64,000 nucleotides of DNA from assembly GCF_022387135.1 (NCBI RefSeq), contig NZ_CP092462.1:2542001-2606000 (forward strand), given 5' to 3'. This DNA comes from Comamonas sp. B21-038. GTDB lineage: Bacteria; Pseudomonadota; Gammaproteobacteria; Burkholderiales; Burkholderiaceae_C. Below the pieces are notes generated by a model that saw only the letters and a program-made list of their open reading frames with translations, searched no databases and was not told the origin of the DNA. A program made the translations under genes and the position numbers. This document shows, one piece after another, positions 16,790 through 26,572 of the stretch. Positions within the stretch are counted from its first letter, which is position 1. Each line of letters starts with the position of its first letter.

Positions 16790-16906
16790 CCAATTTGGCA
16801 CGCCGGAAGAAATCGCTGCGACGTTGCTGCGCCTGGCGGCCATGGAGTCCGGGTTCATTGTGGGGACGGCGTTTTTTGCGGATGGGGGATGGGCCAGATG
16901 TGAAGC
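16790..16906 (+). pseudogene. Direct repeat copy 3: diverged SDR 3' end with frameshift
   Basis: It encodes FGTPEEIAATLLRLAA then ESGFIVGT and ADGG, parallel to the SDR at 14025. It is more diverged than copy 2 and reaches further upstream. One G is missing from the G-run that has six G in the other copies, so the frame no longer reaches the normal tail. No start or cofactor domain is present. The rest of 16907-17102 shows no gene. Confidence 0.75.
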
Positions 16907-17102
16907 TGGGCCGATGGCGGCGGCAAGTCTACTAGTTCCCGGCGACTCTTGCCTGCTTTGGCACAGCTTCGTCTCCACCGCATGGTTTGTGTCGGACAGC
17001 TTCCCTAGAGCCGCCCAGCATTTCGTCATCACCCACAGGCCAGGTCAGCAGCCCAAGCCACGAGGAGCCGCCTGTGCCCAGCTTGCAACTGCGTTGCTGA
17101 TC

Positions 17103-20100
17103 TCAGCGCGCCCGCTCCAGCAACATGCCGATGGCGGTCACCAGCACCTGGATCGTGATAGGCTTTTTCAGGTGAAGGTCGAACCCCGCCTGCAGCGACA
17201 GTTGCTCATCTTCCGGCCGCCCGAAGCCGCTGACCGCGATGGCCGCTGCATTGGCCGTGCCCGGCAAGTGTTTGAGCTCCCTGAGCATATGGCGCCCGTC
17301 CATGACGGGCATCGCAATATCGGAAACGATCACGTCAAAATCGGACTGCTGGGCATGCGCAATGGCTTGGCTGGCATCTCCCGCCTTGGTTACCGCAAAA
17401 CCACTGTCTTCCAGCAGCAGTGATGTCAGCTCCAGCGCATCTTCGTCATCATCGACCAGCAGCACGCGCACGCCCTGCGACGGCAGCCCACCGGGCTTTC
17501 CGGGCTGCGGGCTGCCCCTGGAGCCGACCAGCAAGGGCAGACGCAGGGTAAAACAGGCACCTTGGTCAAGCCCGGAGGAAGTCACACCCACCTCACCGCC
17601 ATGCAGCTCTACAAGACTCTTGACGAGCGCAAGCCCAATCCCCAGCCCTTCGGACTTGCGGGTGTAGGCGCTGCCATCTTCCTGCATGAACATGTCAAAG
17701 ACATACGGGAGAAACTGCGGCGCAATGCCCTTGCCGCTGTCCGCCACCGAGATGGAAGCCCAGCCATCGCTCTCGCCCACCGCCACCTTGACCGTGCCTC
17801 CAGGCGGCGTGAACTTGACTGCGTTGCTCACCAGGTTCCAGATGACTTGCTCTATGCGAATAGGGTCGGCTTCGATGGTGACATCGTCTCCGCTGCAGCT
17901 CACCGAAATCTGCTTGGTGCGTGCATGGACCTGGATCGCTTCAATGATGCGATCAATCAATGGCCGAACGGCGAAGGTGCTTGGCTGCAATGCCAGTTTT
18001 CCGGTGTTCAGGCGCGACAGGTCGAGCAGGTCATCAATGATGCGTGCCTGCGAGCGCACCGTGCGCTTGATGTTTTCAGCGGCCCGGATCAGCGGAGCAG
18101 CGGACTGGATCTGCTCGGCGCGGCTGAGCACCTCGGCGTTCAAGAGCATCAGGTTCAGCGGCCCCTTGAGCTCATGGGACATCACCGCCAGAAACTCGCT
18201 GCCCGCCGCGGTAGCGGATTCCAGGCGCTTGCGCACCTGCTGCTCGGCACGCAGCAGATCGGCCTGCTGCTTCTCCAAGCGTTGCCGCTCAGTCAGATCG
18301 CGCGCAATCTTTGCGAACGCATGGGTGGTGCCTTCAAAAAAGCAGCTGGTGATTCCGCTGCAGTAAAAACGCGAACCATCCTTGCGCAGATGCCAACGCT
18401 CATCCAGAGCGCGGCCCTCTGCAAGGGCCTGGCGCAGCTCTTCTTCGGGTTGACCGGCCTGGCGGTCTTCAGGTGAAAACAGCATGCGGAAATGCTGGTC
18501 CAGCACTTCCAGCTCGGTGTAGCCGAACATCAGCTCGGCGCCTCGGTTCCAGCCCGTGATGGCGCCTGCACTGTCCATGGTGACCATCGCATAGTCACGC
18601 GTGGTCTCTGCCACCATGCGCAGGCGCTCGTCCCGAACGCGTACGGCCTCCTGCGCCTGGCGGCGCTCGGTTACGTCAATGAAGTTGAGCACGGCGCCAT
18701 TGATACGGTTTTCGCTGGTGCGGTAGACCGAGACACGCATCAGGTACCAGCGGCCATCTGCCGAAGCCAGCTCGCGCTCGATCGGGCTCAGGGTGGCGAT
18801 CACATGCTGCACATCTTCGCTCAGCCCCTCATGCTTGAGGCGGTGGGTGAGGTCCAGCAAGGACCGCCCGACATCCGACGACAGAACGCTGAACACCGAG
18901 CTTGCCAGCGGTGTGAATCCTTTGATGCGGAGATCGCGGTCTACGAACAGCGTGGCGATGTTCATCGACGCGATCAGATTGCTCAGATCGTCATTGACCC
19001 GGTCCGCCTCCTCCACCTTGTGCTTGAGCTCAAAGTTGACGGTAGACAGTTCCTCATTGACCGACTGAAGTTCTTCCTTGCTGGTTTCCAGCTCTTCCGT
19101 CGTTGAACGCATTTCCTCGTTCATCGACTGCAGCTCCTCATTCGAGGCGCGCAATGCCTCGTCCGAATAGACCGATTCACCCAATGTCCCCTGCAGCTGC
19201 TGTCCCAGCCGCTGCAGCTCCCTCTCCAGGATATCCACGGCGGGATCGACGCCTTCACTGCCCATACCCAGGTCCTGATGCACCTCTTCGAACCTGATCA
19301 GCAGCTGGCCGCTGGCAGCCATTAGCGAGCCGCCATACACAGACATGCGCACCACAATCGGGCCCACTTCTCCATCGATGGTGACCGGCCGAGCAGCTGC
19401 GCTGCCGCCCTCGCGGGCCACCAGCAACAGCGCTGGACGCAGCGATGGCACGAGCTTGGGAAGCAGGGATTCCATCAGCCCTTGCGAGGGCTGGCCCTCG
19501 GCATAGCGCAAATAATGGCTCGCACCCTTGCTGGTGTGCAGTATCTTGAATTGCGCATCGACAAAAATGCTGACGCCAGCATGGACTTGCAAAAAACGCT
19601 GGTGCAGATCAGCAATCGGAGATGACTGCGATTCCAGCTCAGGCACGGGTGCGGTAGGGATCGAGACCGTGCGCAGCGGCAGCAACTCGCGGCGCTGAGC
19701 CGCCAATGGGGTGGCGCGGTAGATGCGGTGCTTCTTGTCCACCACCGCAAAGTGGTTGGGCATGGCGTCTGCCGTTTCCGCCGAGCCCAAGATGAGCAGC
19801 CCGCCCGGATTCAATGCAAAGTGGAAGACCTTGAGCACCTCAATCTGGATGGAACGGTCCAGGTAGATCAGCAGATTGCGGCATGAAATGATGTCGACCC
19901 GCGAGAAAGGCGCATCGCGCAACACGTTGTGGCGGGTGAACAGGATCTGCTCGCGCAGTGCCTTCTTGACACGCAGGCCGTTGTCAGTGGGCTCCAGATA
20001 CCGACGCAAACGTGTCGCAGAGATATCGTGGGCGGCGCCCGATGGATAGTGGCCCGTACGCGCGCGGGCCAAGGCCCGCTCGTCGATGTCCGATGCGAAT

Positions 20101-21185
20101 ATCTGTGCACTCACGCTCTTCATCTCGGCCACGTGGTCGTTGAGCATCATGGCCACCGAGTAAGCCTCCTCACCGGTCGCGCAACCTACCACCCAAGCTC
20201 TGGCTTGCTCCGGACGCTGCTTGGCAAGCAACTGCCCGTAGAGCTGGTCGAGCATGTCAAAGGCTTCGCGGTCGCGAAAGAAGCTGGTCACGCTGATCAG
20301 CATGTCCTGCAGCAGCGGGCTGGTTTCTTGCGGATGGCTGACCAGGTATTCGCGGTAATGCTGCAGACTGGGCTGACGGGTGATCTGCATCCTTCGCTGC
20401 AGCCGTCGCAGTACCGTCCCCAGCTTGTAGTGGTGAAAATCATTCTGCGTACGTTGCAACAGAATATCGAGAACGTCGCGGATGGCTCTCTGCGCCATCT
20501 CGTCCTCGATCTCTGCAGAAGACGATGCCTCAGGCTGCGGCTCCGGTACCTGGGGCAGCAGCATGGTGCGGGCGTTTTGCCACAAGTCCACCAGCTTCTG
20601 GCCCATCTCGTGCACCGGCAGTATGAAGTCGGCCAGGCCCGTTTCCACAGCCGCATTGGGCATGCTGGAGTGCTCTGCGTCCGAAGGCTTCTGCACCATC
20701 GTGACGCCACCTTCCTGCTTGATCTCGGCAAGGCCCACGGAGCCGTCACTGCCGCCACCCGACAGCACCAGCGCAATCGCCCGCTCACGATGCGCGATGG
20801 CGAGCGTGCGGAAAAACACATCGATGGTCACCAGGGCACCGCGGGGACGCTGGCCCGGCTCGACGACCAGGTGGCTGTCATCCATCTGCAGCTGAGAGCC
20901 CGGTGCTATCACATAGACATGGTCCGCTTCGATGGCAGTCGTCTCTCTGACCTGGACGACCTTCATCGGCGTTGCGTGCTGAAATATCTTCGGCGCGTGG
21001 CTCTCGTGGCTGGACGACAGGTGCAGCACCACCACAAAAGCCATGCCACTGTCGCGCGGTACATGCTCAAGCAGGCGAATGACGGCCGAAATGCCCCCCG
21101 CCGAAGCGCCAATGCCCACCACGGGAAATGGCAGTGTTGACAACTGGATGGTTTTACCCTGCGGGCTGGTCTTGTGTTCGCTCAT
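17103..21185 (-). CDS. CheB-CheR-PAS-histidine kinase-receiver fusion
   Basis: 1360 residues. In order: CheB methylesterase (about 18-195; GASAGG, HLSSSH, SGGGSDGSVG for the Ser-His-Asp triad); CheR methyltransferase (about 215-480; VGCATGEEAYS binds SAM, SCRNLLIYLD follows); a coiled coil (SNEELQSMNEEM...EELSTVN); PAS domains near 740-860 and 870-985; DHp (VMSHELKGPLNL); ATPase (NLVSNAVKF); and a receiver (SDIAMPVMDG). Such proteins couple protein methylation enzymes with kinase signalling and are not part of a classical chemotaxis operon; no other che gene is nearby. AGAGGGA precedes the ATG. Target and input are unknown. Confidence 0.92.
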   Translation of the reverse strand: MSEHKTSPQGKTIQLSTLPFPVVGIGASAGGISAVIRLLEHVPRDSGMAFVVVLHLSSSHESHAPKIFQHATPMKVVQVRETTAIEADHVYVIAPGSQLQMDDSHLVVEPGQRPRGALVTIDVFFRTLAIAHRERAIALVLSGGGSDGSVGLAEIKQEGGVTMVQKPSDAEHSSMPNAAVETGLADFILPVHEMGQKLVDLWQNARTMLLPQVPEPQPEASSSAEIEDEMAQRAIRDVLDILLQRTQNDFHHYKLGTVLRRLQRRMQITRQPSLQHYREYLVSHPQETSPLLQDMLISVTSFFRDREAFDMLDQLYGQLLAKQRPEQARAWVVGCATGEEAYSVAMMLNDHVAEMKSVSAQIFASDIDERALARARTGHYPSGAAHDISATRLRRYLEPTDNGLRVKKALREQILFTRHNVLRDAPFSRVDIISCRNLLIYLDRSIQIEVLKVFHFALNPGGLLILGSAETADAMPNHFAVVDKKHRIYRATPLAAQRRELLPLRTVSIPTAPVPELESQSSPIADLHQRFLQVHAGVSIFVDAQFKILHTSKGASHYLRYAEGQPSQGLMESLLPKLVPSLRPALLLVAREGGSAAARPVTIDGEVGPIVVRMSVYGGSLMAASGQLLIRFEEVHQDLGMGSEGVDPAVDILERELQRLGQQLQGTLGESVYSDEALRASNEELQSMNEEMRSTTEELETSKEELQSVNEELSTVNFELKHKVEEADRVNDDLSNLIASMNIATLFVDRDLRIKGFTPLASSVFSVLSSDVGRSLLDLTHRLKHEGLSEDVQHVIATLSPIERELASADGRWYLMRVSVYRTSENRINGAVLNFIDVTERRQAQEAVRVRDERLRMVAETTRDYAMVTMDSAGAITGWNRGAELMFGYTELEVLDQHFRMLFSPEDRQAGQPEEELRQALAEGRALDERWHLRKDGSRFYCSGITSCFFEGTTHAFAKIARDLTERQRLEKQQADLLRAEQQVRKRLESATAAGSEFLAVMSHELKGPLNLMLLNAEVLSRAEQIQSAAPLIRAAENIKRTVRSQARIIDDLLDLSRLNTGKLALQPSTFAVRPLIDRIIEAIQVHARTKQISVSCSGDDVTIEADPIRIEQVIWNLVSNAVKFTPPGGTVKVAVGESDGWASISVADSGKGIAPQFLPYVFDMFMQEDGSAYTRKSEGLGIGLALVKSLVELHGGEVGVTSSGLDQGACFTLRLPLLVGSRGSPQPGKPGGLPSQGVRVLLVDDDEDALELTSLLLEDSGFAVTKAGDASQAIAHAQQSDFDVIVSDIAMPVMDGRHMLRELKHLPGTANAAAIAVSGFGRPEDEQLSLQAGFDLHLKKPITIQVLVTAIGMLLERAR

Positions 21186-21547
21186 GATGCGTCCCTCTGA
21201 AGCCCGCCCAGGACCGACCTGGTAGTGAGTCCAACGCTAAGCGAGATATTGTTGCCCGAATCGGCGAAGGAACATTATGGGCGATATACCGTTACAGCCC
21301 GCCTGAGATTGCGCCTGAATTGCGTACCTTTCTTGTGCCAAAGCGTCAAGACAGAGGCTTTCGCCATAGTGTCAGGATCGTGCTAGTCACCTACAGCGCG
21401 GCCTGTTTGGCGTGTGCATGGTCGGCAACCACCCCGCCCTGGCCCCTTCGCGCCGATTCACCGTGCATTCAGGCAAAATTCAGCCGATCGAGGCAGCCTG
21501 GGCTCAGGTCTGCCGGTATGCCCACCTTGAAGAATGGAACAACACCA
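21186..21547. other. Divergent intergenic region
   Basis: It separates the CheB-CheR fusion (minus) and the Cys-rich protein (plus). The plus frame is open through most of it, but the text lacks structure and the family-like part begins at 21548. No operator or terminator was recognised. Confidence 0.4.
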
Positions 21548-21988
21548 ATGGCACTGACGAAAAAGGGCGATTTCATGTACGGGACGACGTCCGGCGACAC
21601 CCAGGCCGAGCTGCGCAGCTACAGCGTTGCGAATGGCTATGAGGCCACCCGGTTTGCCTCGTCCAAATGCGATTGCGGCTGCCGTACTTTTGCGCTGCAG
21701 ACCGATGAAGAAGCCGGCGTGGCCATCCGCACCTGCAGCGACTGCGGGCAGGAACACCTGATGGGCGACAGCGCGGACTACCTGGAAGAAGCCACCCCCG
21801 AGGGGCATGCCTGCGTGTGTGAGAACGAGGTGTTCGAGCTAGTGTCCGGCGTCTCCGTGTACAAGGGCACACATGACGTGCGCTGGTACTACATCGCTTG
21901 CCACTGCGTGGAATGCAATCTGGTGGGCGTCTTCGCGGACTGGAAGTGCGAAGCGGGTGACGCGGCGGCCTTTCTCGCCAAGGTATAA
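21548..21988 (+). CDS. Cysteine-rich probable zinc-binding protein, unknown function
   Basis: 146 residues from the ATG at 21548; the frame is open 228 bases further upstream but that part is unlike a protein N-terminus. Four cysteine clusters are present: CDCGC, CSDCGQEH, CVCENE and CHCVEC, enough for two treble-clef or ribbon zinc sites. The spacing resembles rubredoxin-like knuckles, but no family is recognised. It stands alone, convergent with the aldehyde dehydrogenase gene. Confidence 0.65.
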   Translation: MALTKKGDFMYGTTSGDTQAELRSYSVANGYEATRFASSKCDCGCRTFALQTDEEAGVAIRTCSDCGQEHLMGDSADYLEEATPEGHACVCENEVFELVSGVSVYKGTHDVRWYYIACHCVECNLVGVFADWKCEAGDAAAFLAKV

Positions 21989-22162
21989 GCGCGCGCCAGG
22001 TGGTGGCGGCAGCGTGCGCGCCACCAAAAACAGGCGCTCCAGCGCAGCAAGACGGGCACCGGTGATGCGCGCTACCTCCACCCAGAGAGCCAGGCGCCCC
22101 ATTGCGGTGGAACGCCTGGCTTGCTACTCAAAAAAGCCCTTGCAGCGCGCTGGCACCCAACC

Positions 22163-23755
22163 TCAGCCCACCGCCCCCTGGCTGGGCTGCCCATCCACCA
22201 ACCGCCACAGCCCCAGCGCATTGCCATTCTGCAAAGCCACGGGCCGCAGCGCATCGGGCAGGTCCTGGTAGCAGACCGGGCGCAGGAAGCGGTCGATCGC
22301 ACTCGCGCCGACGGAGGTGTACATGGCGTTGGAGGTGGCGGGGAACGGGCCGCCGTGGACCATCGCGTGGCTCACTTCGACGCCGGTGGGGAAGCCATTG
22401 ACGAGGATGCGGCCACACTTGCGCTCCAGCACCGGCAGCAGCGCGCGGGCGCCGTCGTGGTCGCCCTGCTCCAGGTGCAAGGTGGCGGTGAGCTGGCCTT
22501 CCAGGTGCTGGGCGACCTGCAGCAACTCCTCCACGCTGCTGGCTTTGACGACGATGGAAGCCGGGCCAAACATTTCTGACTGCAAGGCCTCGTTCGCCAA
22601 CCAGGTCTGGGCGCTGGTCACATACAGCGCGGCCTGGGCTGCGTTGGCATGGTCAGCGGCCACGCCAGCGGCCAGCTGCTCCACGCCAGCGGCGGCTTGC
22701 AGCTGCGCACGGCCGGCCTCATAGGCCTGGTGGATGCCGGCGGTCAGCATGGTTTGTGCGCCCTTGGCGCGGATAGCGGTGGCTGCCGCGCTGATAAAGG
22801 TGCTGAGCGCAGGGCTGTCGATGGCCAGCACCAGGCCGGGGTTGGTGCAGAACTGCCCTGCCCCCATCGCCAGCGAATCGGCAAAGCCCTGGGCCAGCGC
22901 CTCGGGCCGCGCAGCCAGCGCCTGGGGCAGCAAGAAGACGGGGTTGATGCTGCTCATCTCGGCATAGACGGGGATGGGCTCCGCACGGTGGTTGGCAATG
23001 CGCAATAGCGCCAGGCCACCTTGCCGCGAGCCGGTAAAGCCAACGGCCTTGATCTCCGGGTGGGCCACCAGCGCCTCGCCCAGCCCACGGCCTGCGCCCA
23101 CCAGCAGCGAGAATACGCCTTCGGGCATGCCTTGGCGCTGCGCGGCCTTTTGCACGGCCCGCGCCACCATTTCAGAGGTGCCCAGATGCGCGCTGTGCGC
23201 CTTCACAATCACCGGCGCGCCAGCGGCCAGTGCCGATGCGGTGTCACCCCCAGCCACCGAGAATGCCAGCGGAAAATTGCTGGCACCAAACACTGCCACC
23301 GGGCCCAGCGGGATCTTGGCCAGGCGCAGATCGGCACGCGGCAGCGGCTGGCGATCGGGCTGGGCGGTGTCGATGGTGGCGCGCAGAAAATGCCCGTCGC
23401 GCACCACCTGGGCAAACAGGCGCAACTGGCCCACGGTGCGGCCGCGCTCGCCCGTCAGCCGGGCAATCGGCAGACCGCTTTCCGCATGGGCGCGCTCGAT
23501 CAGCGCATCGCCCAGTTGCAGGATTTCTTCGGCAATCGCCTCCAAAAAGGCCGCGCGCTGCGCCAGCGGCAGATGGCGATACGGGTCGAAGGCAGCAGCG
23601 GCCAGGCGGGCCGCCCGCTCGACCTCGTGGTCGCCACCCAGGCCAAACTCGGGCTCGGCAATGGGGGCGTTCAGTGTGGGGTTGAAGGCGCGTTGGCTGC
23701 CGCTGGTGCCGCGCACTGTGCGGTAGCCAATGACCATGTCTCCAGTGATCTGCAT
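22163..23755 (-). CDS. Aldehyde dehydrogenase, 2-oxoglutarate-semialdehyde type
   Basis: 530 residues, the length of the NADP-type KGSADH branch. [17 protein letters not shown] is the cofactor-site segment of this branch, EMSSINPVF carries the general-base Glu and AGQFCTNPG the nucleophile Cys. The ATG at 23755 has GGAGG just upstream. Family members oxidise 2-oxoglutarate semialdehyde at the end of pentose, hexarate or hydroxyproline routes. It is the last gene of a three-gene minus-strand operon with an MHS transporter and an Fe-alcohol dehydrogenase, suggesting oxidation of an imported hydroxy compound through an aldehyde to an acid. Confidence 0.88.
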   Translation of the reverse strand: MQITGDMVIGYRTVRGTSGSQRAFNPTLNAPIAEPEFGLGGDHEVERAARLAAAAFDPYRHLPLAQRAAFLEAIAEEILQLGDALIERAHAESGLPIARLTGERGRTVGQLRLFAQVVRDGHFLRATIDTAQPDRQPLPRADLRLAKIPLGPVAVFGASNFPLAFSVAGGDTASALAAGAPVIVKAHSAHLGTSEMVARAVQKAAQRQGMPEGVFSLLVGAGRGLGEALVAHPEIKAVGFTGSRQGGLALLRIANHRAEPIPVYAEMSSINPVFLLPQALAARPEALAQGFADSLAMGAGQFCTNPGLVLAIDSPALSTFISAAATAIRAKGAQTMLTAGIHQAYEAGRAQLQAAAGVEQLAAGVAADHANAAQAALYVTSAQTWLANEALQSEMFGPASIVVKASSVEELLQVAQHLEGQLTATLHLEQGDHDGARALLPVLERKCGRILVNGFPTGVEVSHAMVHGGPFPATSNAMYTSVGASAIDRFLRPVCYQDLPDALRPVALQNGNALGLWRLVDGQPSQGAVG

Positions 23756-23888
23756 GGAGGATTTCCTCAAGAAGTTGCGTTGGGGGAAAAGATGAAGGGG
23801 ACGCGCGAAGGCCGCCAGGAAGGGCAAGACCTGCCGCAGGCCAGCAGCGCTGCGGCAGGTCCGGCCGCTCAGGCCAGCATTCCGGCCA

Positions 23889-25220
23889 TCACTCGTCCAG
23901 CGGCAGGCCGCTGCGGTCGCGGGCAATGCCGACGGCGACGATGGAGACCAGCGCACAGAGCACCAGGAAGACCACCACCGGCACATAACTGCCGCTGTAG
24001 TAGGCGATCAGCGCGGTGGCGATCAGTGGCATCGGGCCGCCCACCAGGGCTGCACCAATCTGGTAGCCCAGCGACATGCCGGTGTAGCGGATGTCCGGCG
24101 GGAAGGCCTCGGCCAGCAGGGTGCCGATCATCGCGCCATAGCTGGACCAGATGATGCCCAGACCCACGCCGACGGCCAGCGCCGCTGCCCCGACGGATTT
24201 CTGGTCGAGCAGCCAGAAGTACGGGAAGATCCAGAGCATGAACGCGATGCTGCCGCCAATGAAGACCTTCTTGCGGCCGATCTTGTCCGACAGGTGCCCG
24301 AAGCACAGCATGCAGGGGAAGGCGACCAGCGCGCAGACCAGCACGATATTGAGAATCGTCGCGCGGGCAAAGCCGTGGTCCATCATGTACGAGATGGTGA
24401 AGGTGGCGTAGAGGAAGAAGGTCGAGGTCTCCACCACCTTGGCGCCGATGGCGATCAGCACTTCCCGCCAGTGGAACTGCAGGGTCTGCTTGATCGGAAT
24501 CGGCGCGCTGCTGCGGCTGGCCTGGATTTTCTTGAACGAGGGCGTCTCACCCACCGCATTGCGGATCCACATGCCGACCATCACCAGCACAATGGAGCCG
24601 ACAAAAGGAATGCGCCAGCCCCAGGAGAGGAAGGCCTCTTCGCTCATGCTTGCGCTCAGCAGCGAGGTGATGATGTTGCCCAGCGCCAGGCCCAGCACCG
24701 CGCCGGTCTGCGGCACGGCGCCGTAGAAACCGCGCTTCTTGCGGGGCGAATACTCGACCGCCAGCAGCACGCCGCCGCCCCACTCGCCGCCCAGCGCCAG
24801 GCCTTGCAGCAGGCGCAATACCGTCAGCAGGATGGGCGCCAGTATCCCAATCTGCGCGTAATTGGGCAGCAGGCCCATCAGCACGGTCGACAGGCCCATC
24901 ATCGACAGGGTCATCGCCAAGGTCTTCTTGCGGCCAATGCGGTCGCCGATGTGCGAGAAGATCACGCCGCCAATCGGGCGGATCAGGAAGGCCAGCGCAA
25001 ACGTGGCCAGCGACAGCATCTGGCTGACCAGCGCGTTGTCGCTGGGGAAAAACTGCTTGGCAAAAATGATGGACGACATGGTTCCGTAGAGGAAGTAGTC
25101 GTACCACTCGATGGTGCTGCCCACGGCGCTGCCAATCAGCGCGCGCTTGCGTTCCGCATCCGGAACCATGGTTTCCTTGTCGGCCATCGTGGCCGTGTGA
25201 TTCAGAGAGCTGCTGCTCAT
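23889..25220 (-). CDS. MFS transporter, metabolite:H+ symporter (MHS) family
   Basis: 443 residues with 12 predicted helices. Family signs are [12 protein letters not shown] in helix 1, [19 protein letters not shown] between helices 2 and 3, and [14 protein letters not shown] in helix 4, typical of MHS carriers (ShiA, KgtP, ProP) that import organic acids or osmolytes with protons. It sits between the Fe-alcohol dehydrogenase and aldehyde dehydrogenase genes, so it probably imports their substrate. Gaps of about 110-130 bases on both sides are compatible with one transcript. The substrate is not readable from sequence. Confidence 0.88.
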   Translation of the reverse strand: MSSSSLNHTATMADKETMVPDAERKRALIGSAVGSTIEWYDYFLYGTMSSIIFAKQFFPSDNALVSQMLSLATFALAFLIRPIGGVIFSHIGDRIGRKKTLAMTLSMMGLSTVLMGLLPNYAQIGILAPILLTVLRLLQGLALGGEWGGGVLLAVEYSPRKKRGFYGAVPQTGAVLGLALGNIITSLLSASMSEEAFLSWGWRIPFVGSIVLVMVGMWIRNAVGETPSFKKIQASRSSAPIPIKQTLQFHWREVLIAIGAKVVETSTFFLYATFTISYMMDHGFARATILNIVLVCALVAFPCMLCFGHLSDKIGRKKVFIGGSIAFMLWIFPYFWLLDQKSVGAAALAVGVGLGIIWSSYGAMIGTLLAEAFPPDIRYTGMSLGYQIGAALVGGPMPLIATALIAYYSGSYVPVVVFLVLCALVSIVAVGIARDRSGLPLDE

Positions 25221-25331
25221 GTCTCCACCTCGGGTTGTTGATTTATGAATGTCTGCCTGTGCGCAAGCCTGCGGCCTGCCAGCCGTCGCGGCGGCGGCCG
25301 GGCTTGCGTCTGTTTTGTAGAAGGTGCCGGA

Positions 25332-26468
25332 TTACATCGACTGGCGCAGCATCTCGACGTAGTCGTCTGCGCTGGCCTCGCGCGGGTTGGTGCGGTGGCT
25401 GTGGTCGGCCAGCGCGCCCTTCACAATGCGCTCAAACAGGTCTTCGCTCACGCCCAGCTCGGCCAGGCCCGTGGGCAGCTGCAGTGCGCGGGATTTGGTG
25501 ACCAGGGCTTCCTCCACCGAAACGCCCTCGGGCAGACCCATGGCCTGCGCCAGGCGCGCGATCTTGTCGTCGCGCACCACCGACTCTGCGCCCCGGTTGA
25601 AGCGGATCACCGCCGGCAGCAGGATGGCGTTGAGCGTGCCGTGGTGCAGCTTGGGGTTGATGCCGCCCAGCGAATGGCTGAGGCTGTGCACGCAGCCCAG
25701 GCCCTTCTGGAAGGCGAGCGCACCTTGCAGCGAGGCACTCATCATGTTGCTGCGCGCCTCCACATCGGCGGGATCGCGGAAGGCCACCTCGATATGGCGC
25801 CAGGCGCGCCACAGGCCATCGAGCGCAATGCCATCGGCCGGCGGGTTGAAGGCAGGCGCCAGAAAGGTCTCGATGCAGTGCGCAATCGCATCCATGCCGG
25901 TGGCGGCTGTCAGGCCCGCCGGCAGGCCCAGGGTCAGGTTGGGGTCGCAGATGGCGACCTTGGGAATCACATGGGGCGAGAGGATGCCGACCTTGCGGCC
26001 ATCGTCCAGGATGATGATGGCGCCACGCCCTACTTCGCTGCCGGTGCCCGCCGTGGTGGGCACGGCGATGAGGGGCAAGGTGGCGGCGGTGATCTTCAGC
26101 GCACCGCCCTCGATCAGCGCAAACTGGCGCAGCGGGCCTTCATGGCGGGCCGATACTGCCACCGCCTTGGCCAGGTCAATCGACGAGCCGCCACCCACGG
26201 CGATGATGCCGTCGCAGTCGCTGCCATTCAGCGCCTCGACGCCGGCGCGCACGGCCGTCTCCGACGGATTGGGCGGTGTGCCGTTGAACAGGCTGAACCG
26301 GGCAGCGCCCAGCGCCTGCTTGACCTGGTCGATGATGCCAGCGGCCTCCACCCCTTTGTCGGTCACGATCAAAGGATTGGTAATACCCAGCTTCTCGCAC
26401 ACTTCCTTCAGTTCCGCCAGCACACCGGCGCCAAAGCGCACTTCGGTCACATAGTTGATCAGAGCCAT
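25332..26468 (-). CDS. Iron-containing alcohol dehydrogenase
   Basis: 378 residues. The NAD site is GGGSSIDLAK; PTTAGTGSEV is the next conserved block. Metal ligands are in CDPNLTLGLP / GMDAIAHCIE, HSLSHSLGG and HHGTLNAILL (Asp and three His of the type III family). It is the first gene of the operon, divergent from its LysR. Members oxidise diols, 4-hydroxybutyrate or lactaldehyde-like alcohols; with the downstream semialdehyde dehydrogenase, an omega-hydroxy acid is a reasonable but unproven substrate. Confidence 0.9.
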   Translation of the reverse strand: MALINYVTEVRFGAGVLAELKEVCEKLGITNPLIVTDKGVEAAGIIDQVKQALGAARFSLFNGTPPNPSETAVRAGVEALNGSDCDGIIAVGGGSSIDLAKAVAVSARHEGPLRQFALIEGGALKITAATLPLIAVPTTAGTGSEVGRGAIIILDDGRKVGILSPHVIPKVAICDPNLTLGLPAGLTAATGMDAIAHCIETFLAPAFNPPADGIALDGLWRAWRHIEVAFRDPADVEARSNMMSASLQGALAFQKGLGCVHSLSHSLGGINPKLHHGTLNAILLPAVIRFNRGAESVVRDDKIARLAQAMGLPEGVSVEEALVTKSRALQLPTGLAELGVSEDLFERIVKGALADHSHRTNPREASADDYVEMLRQSM

Positions 26469-26479
26469 AACGTTTTACC

Positions 26480-26565
26480 AGTTATATCCATTGCTATCAG
26501 AAGGCCCGAAGTCTAGGCAGCACGGCCCATTCGGTACACTGACGACTTCCCATACCGATATAACT
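26480..26565. promoter_or_regulatory. Widely spaced inverted repeat between the Fe-ADH and LysR genes
   Basis: AGTTATATC at 26480-26488 and its exact complement GATATAACT at 26557-26565 face each other across 68 bases. Each half lies about 8-12 bases from one of the two divergent start codons. Their AT-rich text in a GC-rich genome suggests binding by the LysR regulator at 26573; looping between the two is possible. Confidence 0.5.
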
Positions 26566-26572
26566 TTTATTC

